Source: Aureococcus anophagefferens (lineage: Eukaryota; Sar; Pelagophyceae; Pelagomonadales; Pelagomonadaceae). Taken from it: a stretch of 43,322 nucleotides of DNA. Made by a program: the position numbers and the translations under genes. The notes under the pieces were generated by a model. It saw only the letters and a program-made list of their open reading frames with translations, searched no databases and had not been told where the DNA came from. The stretch is from the NCBI RefSeq assembly GCF_000186865.1, contig NW_008705564.1, positions 2,469,429-2,512,750 on the forward strand, read 5' to 3'. Shown here one piece after another: positions 1-9,149 of the stretch (positions are counted from its first letter, which is position 1; every line of letters starts with the position of its first letter).

Positions 1-1
1 G

Positions 2-241
2 CGCCTGCGCCAGGTCTCCCCCGACCGCGACCCGTGGGTCGCGGACTGCGCGCCCCTGGCGGCCCAGGTGCGCCAGAACGCGGCCGTCCTGCGCGCGGCC
101 GTCGCCGCCGCGCCCCTCGCGCCCTGGACGTGCGGCTCCGAGGGGGCCGACCCCGGAGCGGACCGAGACGCCGCCGCCGGCGAGCTGCCTCGAGTCGCGC
201 GCCCGGGCGGGGACGGAGCCGCGGGGGTCGAGCGAGCCTAG
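2..241 (+). CDS. 3' end of an unrecognised protein (partial at window edge)
   Basis: An open frame enters from the left edge and ends at a TAG at 239-241, giving about 79 residues. The first part reads like ordinary protein (VSPDRDPWVADCAPLAAQV, then an Ala/Arg-rich helix-like stretch). The end is Gly/Ala/Asp-rich and probably disordered. I do not recognise the family, and the domain-bearing part lies outside the window. The other two plus frames in this stretch look like Arg/Gly/Pro noise, which is why this frame was chosen. The next gene on the same strand starts about 150 bp downstream. Confidence 0.5.
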   Translation, partial: RLRQVSPDRDPWVADCAPLAAQVRQNAAVLRAAVAAAPLAPWTCGSEGADPGADRDAAAGELPRVARPGGDGAAGVERA

Positions 242-390
242 AGCTCAATGTGCGGGATGTTACGCGCGCGCGTGTCGCGGACTCGCCCCATGGTTGAAGT
301 GGTTCGGGCCATAGTTGACGAAACGGGCGGGTAGCCGTAGCAGCCCGGCACGATGGCTCCGGCGTCGACGTGATCGCGCCGACGTCGACG

Positions 391-799
391 ATGGCTCCGG
401 CGCCCTACGTGCCCGTGAGCCGGCGCAGCCGCGTCGTGCCCGAGGTGCCCGACGACGCCGAGGTCTTCGAGGACGTATTGTCCATGCGCAAGCTCATGCA
501 GGCCATGTCCCAGGCGGCGAAGCGCAAGGCGAGCCACGACGTCCGGGCGCGGAACCGCGCGGCGCGGGAGCAGGTGCGCCACGAGGAGGTCATGCGCCAG
601 GTGCAGAAGGCCTTCGCGGACCAGGACGAGTACGTGCGCCGCGCGGAGGCGCGGCAGCGAAACGCGGAGCAGCGCGCGTGGCGGCGGCGGCAGCGCGAGG
701 AGCAGCGCGAGCGGCAGCTGCGCCGCGCGCGCGGCGGCAGCCTGCCGGACATCCACGCCGGCCCCGCGCCCGCGCCGGAGGAGGCGGCGGCGCCGCGGT

Positions 800-830
<31 letters not shown>

Positions 831-1791
831 CGCCGCCGCGCCCGGCGCCTTCGCCGAGGGCTTCGCGCCGCCCGGCGCCGCGAAGGGGCGACGTCGCTTC
901 GACGTGGGTGCGCCGCGCGCGCGCGTTCCGGGCGACGCATGCGCGCGTCGCGCGCGCGCCGCGCGACGGTCGCTCGTCCGAGCGTCGGCCGACGCGCGCG
1001 GACCGCGGGCGAGATAAAAGTCGGGACGTTCGCACGCGTGTGCCGCCCAGGCGCTGCCGTCGCGCACGTGCGCGACCTGCGGCCGCAAGTTCCCCTCGCT
1101 CATGCACCTGCTCATGCACGACGCGGCCGGCTGCGGCGGCGGGACGAAGCCGGTGGGCTACCGGCGCCGCCGCGGGCCCGGCGCCGCGGGCGGCGACGGC
1201 GCCGGAGGCGCCGCGGACGCGCGGCGGCCCCGGCGCGCGTCGGACGCCGGGCCGCCGAAGCGCCGCGCCGCCGCCGCCGCGGCCGGGGCCGCGCGGCGGC
1301 GCGCGCCGGGCGCGGCGGCGGCGCCCGCGCGGCCGACGTCGTCGTCCGAGGCCGCGCCGGGCCGCGGGCCCCGGGGCCGCGGCGGGCCGGGCGACGACGA
1401 CGACGACGGCGACGACGCCTTCTTCGAGCGAGCGACGGGCGGCGCCTGGGACGAGCGGCAGAACCGCCGCGAGCCGCCGCCGCGCGCGGGCCGCGGCTGC
1501 GGCGGCTTCGACGCGCGCTTCCCGAAGGCGCCGTCGCCGCCGCCGACGCCGCCGCGGGCCGAGACGCTCTACGACGTCCTCGGCGTCGCTCCCGACGCGA
1601 CGGACGCGCACCTCCGGCGGCGCTACAAGGCCCTCGCGCTCCGGCACCACCCGGACCGCACGGAGACGACGCGGGAGACGACGGAGCTCATGGCGAGGAT
1701 CAACGGCGCCTACGAGACCCTCTGCGACCCGGAGACGCGCGCGACCTACGACGCCACGGCGCTCGCGGCCCAACCGTTGGCCCCGAGATGA
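391..1791 (+). CDS. DnaJ-domain protein with an N-terminal coiled coil and a C2H2-type finger
   Basis: Two exons, 391-864 and 1051-1791, give 404 residues. Residues 20-120 are rich in Arg, Glu and Gln and look like a charged coiled coil. A Gly/Pro/Ala linker precedes the intron. Just after it lies a C-x2-C-x8-H-x3-H motif (TCATCGRKFPSLMHLLMH, about residue 163-180), then a low-complexity basic linker. A J domain sits at about 329-392 with the HPD signature (ALRHHPDR) that stimulates Hsp70 ATPase. J domains act as Hsp70 co-chaperones; the finger suggests recruitment to a nucleic acid or protein partner (inference). The 186-nt intron (GC donor, phase 0) is a diverged introner and is needed to put the finger and J domain in frame with exon 1. 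The ATG at 391 is the first in frame; the frame upstream starts only with GTG. Confidence 0.75.
865..1050 (+). mobile_element. Introner copy A1 (group A, old, GC-enriched) = intron of the DnaJ gene
   Basis: Left target copy GCGCCGCC (865-872) and right copy GCGCTGCC (1051-1058) match at 7 of 8. The interior aligns along its length with the younger group A copies: a CGTCGCTTCGACGTG segment near the left end, then a run of alternating CG, then GGTCGCTCGTCCGAGCGTCGGCCGA corresponding to the conserved core in shorter pieces, and an end in GCCGCCCAG. Many A/T positions of young copies are G/C here, and about 5 nt near the left end are missing relative to the copy at 31725. The left end (CGGCGCCGCGAAGGGGCGA) matches that same copy, so the two form an older subgroup. 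Sense orientation, phase 0, GC-AG. Confidence 0.75.
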
Positions 1792-1961
1792 CCGAGAGAT
1801 GATTTCCAAGATATTTCGGCCTTGGGGAGGTGATTCATAAAAAACCGGATCGTTGAATCGAAGGTAAAAGTCGAGGGCTGGGTAAATAACCGAACCAACA
1901 ATGGACCCCACGTTTGCATATTGATATTTTTTAAGATTTCCAAACTGGGAGGGCGGCCACG
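1792..1961. other. AT-richer intergenic spacer, probable promoter region
   Basis: About 170 bp between the DnaJ stop and the next ATG is conspicuously lower in GC than its flanks. It contains A/T runs (CATAAAAAACC, TTGATATTTTTTAAG) and two similar GATTTCCAA segments near each end. No coding frame is convincing. It is likely the 3' UTR of one gene and the promoter of the next. Confidence 0.4.
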
Positions 1962-2525
1962 ATGGCTCAAGACGTGGACGGCGACGCCCTCGCCCTGCCG
2001 GAGGAGGCGTCGATCTTCTCGCGGCGGCTCTATTGCTGCATCACGGGCGCGGCGAACGAGCGCCCGCCGCCGCCGACGCCCGCCGGCCCCAGGCATCTCG
2101 AGAAGCTGCCCGCGCCGAACTGCAGCGCGTGCCGGCGCCGGGGCCCCGCCGCGCGCGCCGCCGGCGGGCGCGCGCCGCCGCCGGGCGCGCGCCGCCGGCG
2201 GGCGCGCGCCGCCCCCGCCCCGCCACCGGGCGCGGACCGCGCGGACCGCGCCGCCCCCGCCCGCAGGCAGCCCCTTGATCTACGTCGACGCGTGCCGCGC
2301 CCGCGCCTCCCGCCGTCGCCGCGCCGCGACGCCCGACCCGCAGGTCCTTCGCGAGCCTCAAGCGGAGCATCTCCGGCGTCTGGCACGAGAACACGCCCCT
2401 GCGACGAGCGGGCGCCGACGCGGCGTAGGCCCGCCGCCGCGCGCGCGGCGGACTTCCTGCCGGCGTCGCCGCGCGTCGCGGACGCGATCCGCCGCCAGGG
2501 GACGACGATCCCGGGCTACTACTAG
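1962..2525 (+). CDS. Small hypothetical protein, probably several exons, structure unresolved
   Basis: An open frame from ATG 1962 to TAG 2523 exists, but protein-like sequence switches frame inside it. The start (MAQDVDGDALALPEEASIF, then SRRLYCCITGAANERP) and the end (DFLPASPRVADAIRRQGTT) are in this frame. A stretch near 2272-2300 (SPLIYVDA) and one near 2345-2385 (SFASLKRSISGVWHENT) lie in other frames. A tiny intron from the GT at about 2293 to the CCGCAG at about 2343 would join the last two in frame. Other junctions sit in a palindromic GGCGCGCGCC-rich tract at 2150-2215 where many GC donors are possible. The family is unknown. The frame changes may be tiny introns, or indels in a hard-to-sequence tract. 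Confidence 0.35.
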   Translation: MAQDVDGDALALPEEASIFSRRLYCCITGAANERPPPPTPAGPRHLEKLPAPNCSACRRRGPAARAAGGRAPPPGARRRRARAAPAPPPGADRADRAAPARRQPLDLRRRVPRPRLPPSPRRDARPAGPSRASSGASPASGTRTRPCDERAPTRRRPAAARAADFLPASPRVADAIRRQGTTIPGYY

Positions 2526-2682
2526 CATCGCCCCTTTTTTTAGCCGCAGCCCGGGCAGACGTGGAGCGCCGCGGTAAAACTCACGTTAGGCGCGCTCACG
2601 TCGCGCCGTGCACGCGCCGTGAAGCTCATCACGCTTGCGGCATCTTCAGCTGTATTCAAAAAGTTGCAGCCGTCGTTGGAGG

Positions 2683-4185
2683 ATGGTATCGGTGCTGCGC
2701 GAGTCGCGCCCCGCGCGGCGCCGCCCGGGCGACGTCCTCCTCGGCTATGCGCACCGGGATAGCCGCATCACCGACGCGGACGGCCACTTGATGTCGGGGA
2801 CGAACAACGACGGCTACAACTACGTGAAGCTCCGGCGCAAGAGCTTCAAGCGGTCGCAGCTCCTGGCCTTCGCCTTCGTCCTCGGCGCCTGCAGCCTGGC
2901 CAAGTTCCAGCTCACGGCGGTCGACCACCTCGACCGCTGCCGATTGAACAACGACCTCTCCAACCTCGAGGTCCTCTACGGCTTCGACGCGACGGCGGAG
3001 AACAACCGGCGCGCGCGCGAGGCCGCGAAGCGCGCCGGCGAGGAGAGCGCGAGCCAGAAGGGCGCCGAGAAGCAGGGCGCCGCGTGCGAGTGGCGGCGCG
3101 TCAAGAAGAACGGGACGGCCATCGGCGGCCAGTCCTGGACGCGCGCGGACGGGCAGAGACAGGCCGCGCGCGCGACCAAGGTCAGGCGCGACCAGGTCCG
3201 CAACGCGATCGCGCGCGACACGGTCGTCCAGTCGAGCGACGGCAAGTACTACAAGTTCCGCGACGCCAGCGCGATGACCCCCATCGAGGGCGAGCGCTGG
3301 AAGCGCGCGCCGGCGCCCTGGGCGTCCGTCGAGGTCTCCGACATGGGCCGCGTGCGGGACTTCGCGACGAAGCGCGAGCGGCTACCGAGCAAGAAAGGCC
3401 GCTACCTCTACATCAACACCTTGAATTACCTCCACGTGCTCGTGAAGACCACGTTCGACGGCCGGCCGCCGTTGCACAAGCCCGTGGTGATGCACGTCAA
3501 CGGCGACGGCAACGACTGCCGGCTCAAGAATTTGCGCTTCGGCACCGCGGCCGAGAACGAGGCCATGAAGAAGAAGCACGGGAAGGTCGGCCGCGGCCGC
3601 AACACCTGCAAGCACGCCGTCGCCTACCGCGTCGTCGGCGACACCGCGTGGATCGTCGTCGACTCGCGGACGGCGGCGCAGACGGCGACGGGCGTGTGGC
3701 CAGTGTCGAGTCGTGGGTCATGGTCGTCGAAGCGCGGCAACGGCGGCGTGCTCTACGAGTTCGAGGACCGGTCGAAGCCCGACGACTTCGACGAGTTCGT
3801 GCCCATCGTGCTGTCCAAGGAGGTCTACGAGCACTCGGTCCCGGACCCGACCATCGTCCGCGCGTTGCTCCACCGGACCATCTACGACGTCACGACGGGC
3901 GAGTACTTCAAGATCGTCTCCGTCTTCAACGACGACGAGCTCGGGCGGCTCTGCGTCGAGTACTGCGACAAGTCGCTCCTCGACGACCCGGACCTCGAAC
4001 TCGACGACCTCATCGCCGCCGACGACCTCGAGTTCAGCTACGTCTACCGCATGGACGACGAGCGCCTCGTCGACGAGGTCGAGCAGACGAAGAAGCGCAA
4101 GCGCAAGCGCAAGGACATCGACGACCTGCCGCCGGGGGTCGACGACATGCCCATCAACAAGCGCTACGCGCTCAACTTCAAATGA
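2683..4185 (+). CDS. NUMOD/HNH homing-endonuclease-like protein with two HNH units
   Basis: 500 residues from the first in-frame ATG (2683); no introns. Residues about 66-92 carry an HNH-type core (VDHLDRCRLNNDLSNLEVL, then TAENN) preceded by a region like the HNH N-terminal half. Residues 195-208 resemble a NUMOD4 motif (WASVEVSDMGRVRDF). A second HNH unit lies at about 233-276 (VMHVNGDGNDCRLKNLRF, then TAAEN). A NUMOD1-like segment follows at 295-330 (AYRVVGDTAW...DSRTAAQTATG). The tail is acidic with a KKRKRKRK basic cluster, a possible nuclear signal. Known relatives are nicking or cutting homing nucleases of phages, giant viruses and mobile introns, and domesticated or expanded host families. 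The second unit retains the His and Asn positions, but I cannot tell whether either is active. GC content is like the neighbours, so no recent transfer is evident. Confidence 0.7.
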   Translation: MVSVLRESRPARRRPGDVLLGYAHRDSRITDADGHLMSGTNNDGYNYVKLRRKSFKRSQLLAFAFVLGACSLAKFQLTAVDHLDRCRLNNDLSNLEVLYGFDATAENNRRAREAAKRAGEESASQKGAEKQGAACEWRRVKKNGTAIGGQSWTRADGQRQAARATKVRRDQVRNAIARDTVVQSSDGKYYKFRDASAMTPIEGERWKRAPAPWASVEVSDMGRVRDFATKRERLPSKKGRYLYINTLNYLHVLVKTTFDGRPPLHKPVVMHVNGDGNDCRLKNLRFGTAAENEAMKKKHGKVGRGRNTCKHAVAYRVVGDTAWIVVDSRTAAQTATGVWPVSSRGSWSSKRGNGGVLYEFEDRSKPDDFDEFVPIVLSKEVYEHSVPDPTIVRALLHRTIYDVTTGEYFKIVSVFNDDELGRLCVEYCDKSLLDDPDLELDDLIAADDLEFSYVYRMDDERLVDEVEQTKKRKRKRKDIDDLPPGVDDMPINKRYALNFK

Positions 4186-4221
4186 ACGCGCGCGCGTGCG
4201 CAACAGACACAGACACTCACA

Positions 4222-4311
4222 ACTCACACACTCACACACTCACACACTCACACACTCACACACTCACACACTCACACACTCACACACTCACACACTCACA
4301 CACTCACACAC
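4222..4311 (+). repeat. Microsatellite, 8-bp unit ACTCACAC, about 11 copies
   Basis: Perfect or near-perfect tandem copies of ACTCACAC run about 90 bp, beginning about 36 bp after the stop codon of the HNH protein. On the plus strand it is pure A/C/T. It probably sits in the 3' UTR of that gene. Such tracts are length-variable. Confidence 0.95.
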
Positions 4312-4548
4312 GGACTCGACTGAGGCGCGCGTTTGGACAAATCCCGTGCGAGCCGGGCTCTTCAGCCCCGGTGTCGAGCCCATCCAAGAATTCACCGAGG
4401 CACTCCTAAAGGGCACCAAGGCCCAGTACCCCGTAAGCTACATCGTAGACTGATTGTAAGTAACGGCGCGTGTTGTGTGTGTTACGGGGGCGGAGGCCCC
4501 TCCTCCCTCCCCCCCAGCGCAGCCGGCCGCGCGGCTGTCGTAAGGCCC
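4312..4548. other. Intergenic spacer between convergent genes, with an ORF-like fragment
   Basis: The stretch after the microsatellite is less GC-rich than the genes. One plus frame (about 4350-4452) reads FSPGVEPIQEFTEALLKGT and ends at a TGA; it has protein-like composition but no start of its own other than reading through the repeat. At about 4484-4505 a GGGGGC...GCCCC stem-loop is possible. No RNA gene recognised. Confidence 0.3.
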
Positions 4549-5273
4549 CTAGGCGCGCGCCTCGGCGCAGAAGTGGCGGACCTGGGGGCTCCGGAGGAGC
4601 TCGTCGATGCGGGCCGTCCCCGCCGGCGCGCCGCGCTCCGAGACGAGGGCCCACTCGAGGCGGCGGCAGCGCTGCTTCACGAAGTCGGCGACGTCCGCGC
4701 GCGCCGCGGGCGCCGCGGGCGCCGCGGCGCCGCCGCCGCGGCCGCCGCGCGCGGCCTCGACCTCGGCCGCGGCGGCGCCGAAGAGGTCGAAGGCGTCGTC
4801 CTCGGCCATGGCGAGCCACTTGCCGTGGCCGTGGCAGCAGAGCGCCGCGAGGAGCCGCGCGTCGTGCGCCGTCGTCCACGCGGCGCCGCCCGCGTCGCCC
4901 CGGGGCCGGTGGCGCCACCGCGCGGCGTCGACGCCGGCGAAGTCGACGCCGCGGGCGCCGCCGCGCGCGAGCGCGGCGAGCTTGCGCTCGACGAGGGCGA
5001 AGAGCGCGACGCGCGCGAGGACGCGGTCGCCGTCGACGGGGAGGTTGCCGCCGCCGCGGCCGCGCGCGCGGCACTCGAGCGCGACGGCGCGGCAGAGGCC
5101 CCGCGTCGCCGCGGCGTCGGGCGCGTCGCGGGCCCCGAGGGCGAAGCGCGCGTGGACCGTTTCGAAGTCGCCGCGCGCCGCGCCGGGCAGCCCGAAGAGC
5201 TCCATCTTCCGCGCGACCTTGGCCAGCAGCCGCTCGTCCCGGGGCCGCGCGGGCCGGCGCGCGCCGAAGTCGA

Positions 5274-5310
<37 letters not shown>

Positions 5311-8300
5311 GCCGTCGCCGTCGTCGACGTCGCCGCCCGGGCCGTGGAGGCCCGCGACGGGGCGCCGCTCGCGCTTGCCCCGGCCCGTCGCCGCGAAGGT
5401 CCGCGCGAGCGCCGCGTCGCGGCCGTCGCGGAGGAGCTCGGCCCAGGCGAAGGGCGCGGCCGCGGGCGCCGCGGCCGGGGCCGCGGCCGGCGCGGGGGGC
5501 TCGGGCTCGAAGGCGATCTCCGCGACCTTGAACGAGTCCATGAGCGCCGCGAGCTTGCCGCCGCCGCCGCCGCCGCCGCGGTCGCCGTCATCGCCGCCGC
5601 CGTCGTCCGCCGCGCGGTCGAGGAGCGCGTCGACGGCGGCCGCGTCCCAGGCGATGACGCCCGCGCCGTCGCCGTCGCCCGCCGCGAAGAGCTCCTCGGC
5701 GCCGTAGCGGAGCACGTCGTTGAGGTCGTCGCGGCTCTGGCCGCCTCGGGCGCCGCCGCGCTCGACGACGACGTGCTCCAGGAGCAGCTTGCGCTTCGCG
5801 ACCTCGAGGATGCGCTCCTCGACGGTCGCGCGGCAGACGAGGCGGTAGACGAGGACGCGGTCCGTCTGGCCGAGGCGGTGCGCGCGCGCCAAAGCCTGGA
5901 GGTCGTTGTGCGGGTTCCAGTCGGCGTCGTAGATGACCACCGTGTTCGCCGTCGCCAGGTTCACGCCGAGGCCGCCCGCGCGCGTCGACAACAGGAAGAG
6001 GAACGCGCGGTCGGCCGCCGCGGCGTTGAAGCGGTCGATGCGCCGCGCGCGGTCGCGCGCGGCCGTGTCGCCGTCGAGGCGCTCGTAGGCGAACTGGCGG
6101 AGGGCGCAGTACTCGCCGAGCACGTCGAGCATCTTGGTCATCTGGCTGAAGACGAGCACGCGGTGGCCCCGGGCTTTCAGCTTGACCAGCATCGCGTCCA
6201 AAAGCGCGAGCTTGCCGCCGCCCGCGAGGAGCGCGCCGAGCCGCGGCGGCAGCGCCGGGTCCGCGCGCGCGGCTAAACCGTCGCAGACGTCGGGGAAGTG
6301 GTCGTACATGAGCTCGCAGTGGTCGCAGACCTTGCGCAGCTGGATGACGACGTTCTGCAAATTCGGCGGCGCGCCGCCGCCGCGGCCCCGGTCCTCGGCG
6401 GCGAGCGCGTCGTAGTTCTTCGTGAGCACGGCCCGGTAGAGCGCCTTCTGCGGCGCGGAGAGCTCGACGCGGACGACGAGCTCGCGCTTGCCCGGCAGCG
6501 CCGCGCGGAGCACGTCGGCCTTGGTCCGCCGGAGCATGCGGCCGCGCAGCGCGGCCGTGAGCCGCGCGAGGCGCGCGTCCGCGGACTCGTCGTCGTCGGC
6601 CCGCCGCCGCTGCTCGAGCTCGCGCGCGCCCAGGACGACGGACGCGAGGCCCGCGGGCGCGTCCGCGACCCGCTTGTGCGTCACGGCCGCGACCGTCGCC
6701 GCGAGCATCGCCGGATCCAGGAAGTCGAGGAGGTGGTGGAGCTCGTCGAGGTTGTTCTGGAGCGGCGTGCCCGTCAGGAGGACGCGGTGCTCCGCGTCGA
6801 GCTGCGCGAGCTCCTGGAACAACCGGCCCGCCGCGCCGCCCTTGAGCCGGTGGCCCTCGTCGACGATCAGGGAGCTCCACGGCTGCCTCCGGAGCGCGGC
6901 GCGCTCCGTCGAGCAGTGCTCGTAGGACGTCACGAGGACGTGGAACCGCGGGCCGCCGCCGCCGAGGCCCTCGCGCGCCTTGAGCTCCTCGCGCGCGGCG
7001 GCCGCGCCCGCGAGGACGACGACGGAGAGCCACGGGCACCAGGTGCCCAACTCCCTACGCCAGTTCGCGAGCGTCGACAGGGGCGCGACGACGAGCGCGG
7101 GCGCGAAGGCGGCCGCGGGCCGCTCGACGGCGACGGCGGCGAGGAGCCCCGCGGCCTGGATCGTCTTCCCTAAACCCATCTCGTCCGCCAGGATGACGTT
7201 GCGCCGCGCGGCGAACGTCGACCGGAGCCAGTTCACGCCCTCGAGCTGGTAGCCGTGGAGGTCGCCGCCCGAGAGCCAGGGCGGCTGCGCCTCGAGCGCC
7301 TCCCGCGCGCCCGGGAGCGCGCCCCGCCGGAACGCGGCGACGGCCGCCGTGTCGAGGCCGGCGCGCAGGCCGTCGAACGCGGCGACGGCCTCCGGCGCGG
7401 CGGCCGCGACGTCGGCCTCGCGCTCCCAGGTGCAGTCGTCGTAGTCGAGGCCCGCCCACTTGACGCGGAGGAGGCGCGACGGGGACCGGCCGTCGACGCT
7501 CCAGCGCTTCTCCGCGACGACGCGCTCCGGCGAGAGGCCCCCGAGGCCCGCGGCCGCGAGCGCGTCGAGCTTCGCGGCGTCGGCGGCGCCCCAGGCCTCG
7601 CCGGGCGCCGGCGCGCGCGCGAAGGGCCGCGGCGCGTCCGCGCGCCGGTCGAAGTTGCGGAGCTTCGCCGCCGAGTGGAGCGCGACGCGCGCGCGCGACG
7701 CCGACGACGCGTGCCAGGCCCCGAGGCCCGTCCAGGTCACGAGGAGCCGCGCGGCGTCCTCCGGGTCCGGCGCGACGACGCGGCCGAGGCCCGCCGTGTC
7801 CTCGCAGACGAAGCAGCGCCAGAGCTCCCCGTCGGGGAACGCGCCGCCGGCGTCGGCGATCGCCGCGTCCGCGAAGCGGCGGCCGCAGTGGCCGCACCGG
7901 TGCGGCGCGGGCGCCTCGCCCGTGACGTGGCAGAGGCCCTCGGGCGCGCAGGCCGGGCAGGCGAAGACGCCCGTCGGTTCTTCGGCGAGGTCCGCGCACG
8001 CGAAGTGGTAGGACCGCGTGCAGAGGTCGCAGTTGAGCAGCGTCATGTCCGCGAGCGCGGCCTGGCCGCAGTGGAAGCACTCGTCGTCGTGCTCGAGGGC
8101 CTCGGTCTGCGCGGCGGCGACGGGCGGCGGCGCCGCGGCCGCGGGCGCCGGCGCCGCGGCCGCGGGCGCCGGCGCGGCGGCGGCGACCTCGCGCTTGCGC
8201 CGCTTCCGCGGCTGCGCCTGGAGCTCCGCGCGCGTCGCCGTCTCCGCGCGCACCGCGGCGTCGCGCAGCGCGGCCTTGAGGGCCTTCTCCTTGAGCAGCG

Positions 8301-8502
8301 CCTCGTCGACGCCGAGCCGCGCCGCGACGCGCGCGCGCACGGCCTTGAACGTCACGCGCCGCTGGCGCACGAGGAGGCGAAGTTCAGCGTCGCTCGCGAA
8401 GGCCGCGTCGACCTCCGCCGCGACGCCCGCCGGCGACAGGGGGCCGGGGAGCGTGCTCGCGACGGACGCAGGGGGGGACGGCGCGTTGTTGGCGTCGGAC
8501 AT
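4549..8502 (-). CDS. SNF2-family chromatin remodeller, CHD/Mi-2-like (DEK-C-like, PHD, chromodomain, ATPase)
   Basis: Single exon, 1317 residues. Residues about 30-85 resemble a DEK C-terminal domain (SDAELRLLVRQRRVTFKAVR). A PHD finger at 142-185 (CFHCG...CDLCTRSYHFAC...CPAC) is followed by a second Cys/His cluster (192-233). A chromodomain-like stretch lies at 326-365 (RVKWAGLDYDDCTWERE), with a more diverged one before it (about 252-290). The ATPase has Walker A DEMGLGKT (440-447), DEGH (548-551) and LLTGTPLQNN (575-584). The helicase C half ends with the STRAGGLGVN and RAHRLGQ motifs. The C-terminal third is acidic and Gly-rich with a SANT/SLIDE-like helical segment (about 1220-1240). CHD proteins slide or evict nucleosomes and read methylated histone tails in the nucleus. 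Domain order fits CHD3-5/Mi-2 better than CHD1; exact orthology is uncertain. Confidence 0.9.
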
Positions 8503-9149
8503 GGCGTCGGGCGCCGAGCTCGCCGCGCCGCCGGAGACCGTCGCGAGGAAGTCGTTGGCCGCGCGCGCGTCGCCGGCGGCCGCGGGGCTTGGCTCGGGTC
8601 GCAGGCGGCGCCGCGGATCGAGACGGAGAGCTCGTCTCTTGTCGGACCCAGCTTCGGGTCTCCATGGCTTGCCGGGGGTCCCCGCGCCAGAGACGATCGG
8701 GACGGGCTGGTAGCTGTCCCCTGGGTGGGGGTGGGACGTTTCCCGCCATCCATGCTCCCGCGAGCGCGCCCCGTAGCGGGTCGGCAGTGGGTCCGCACGC
8801 TGTCCCTGCGCGCCGCGAGGCCGTCGTTGAAGTGGATATTGCAGCTCGAAGCAGCCGACTCGGCCTGCGACCTCGAGCTGCCCGGCGACCTACCTCTTGT
8901 CGTGTTGCCTCTGCGCGCGCGCGCAAACCACCGCTCGCCCCAGGCGCCCGCGCCCGGCCCCGCGCGTCCCCAGGCCGCCAACCGACCCCCGCGCGCCGGG
9001 CGCCGCCGCCGCGTCGCCGGAACGGCGGAACGTCGCGGCGGACCTCGGGCCGCCGCGCGTCGCGACGCTCGTGAAGCGCGCGCTCCAGTTCGGCACGCGC
9101 ATCACGCCCTTTTCCAACCGGCTCTGCTTCGGCTCGAACCGGAAGGACC
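8503..9149. other. Intergenic region between divergent genes; possible small plus-strand coding fragment
   Basis: About 650 bp separate the remodeller start from the next plus-strand ATG. Most holds no convincing frame. A plus-strand frame ending at a TAG at 9155-9157 has a protein-like end (VATLVKRALQFGTRITPF, then SNRLCFGSNRKDHA) from about 9020, without an obvious start. It may be an exon of an unmodelled short gene overlapping the ATG at 9150. Both strands have an ATG in the palindrome CATG at 8500-8503; only the minus one leads into a recognisable domain. Promoters of both neighbours must lie here. Confidence 0.3.

Noticed and set aside
238..1911. Long minus-strand open frame of 557 codons opposite the DnaJ gene
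   Set aside because: Arg/Ala/Pro-rich noise from GC-rich sequence; the plus strand has the HPD J domain and zinc finger.
4222..4311. CRISPR array or telomere-like repeat
   Set aside because: Unit of 8 bp without spacers, and not a telomere motif; a plain microsatellite.
4333..6276. Long plus-strand open frames opposite the remodeller (also 7255-9288)
   Set aside because: Composition of a shadow frame (Arg, Ala, Glu runs); the minus strand holds all SNF2 motifs.
8501..8713. Plus-strand gene starting MASGAELAAPPETVARKS
   Set aside because: Its ATG is the palindromic partner of the remodeller's start codon and the frame soon becomes Arg-rich noise; no domain seen.
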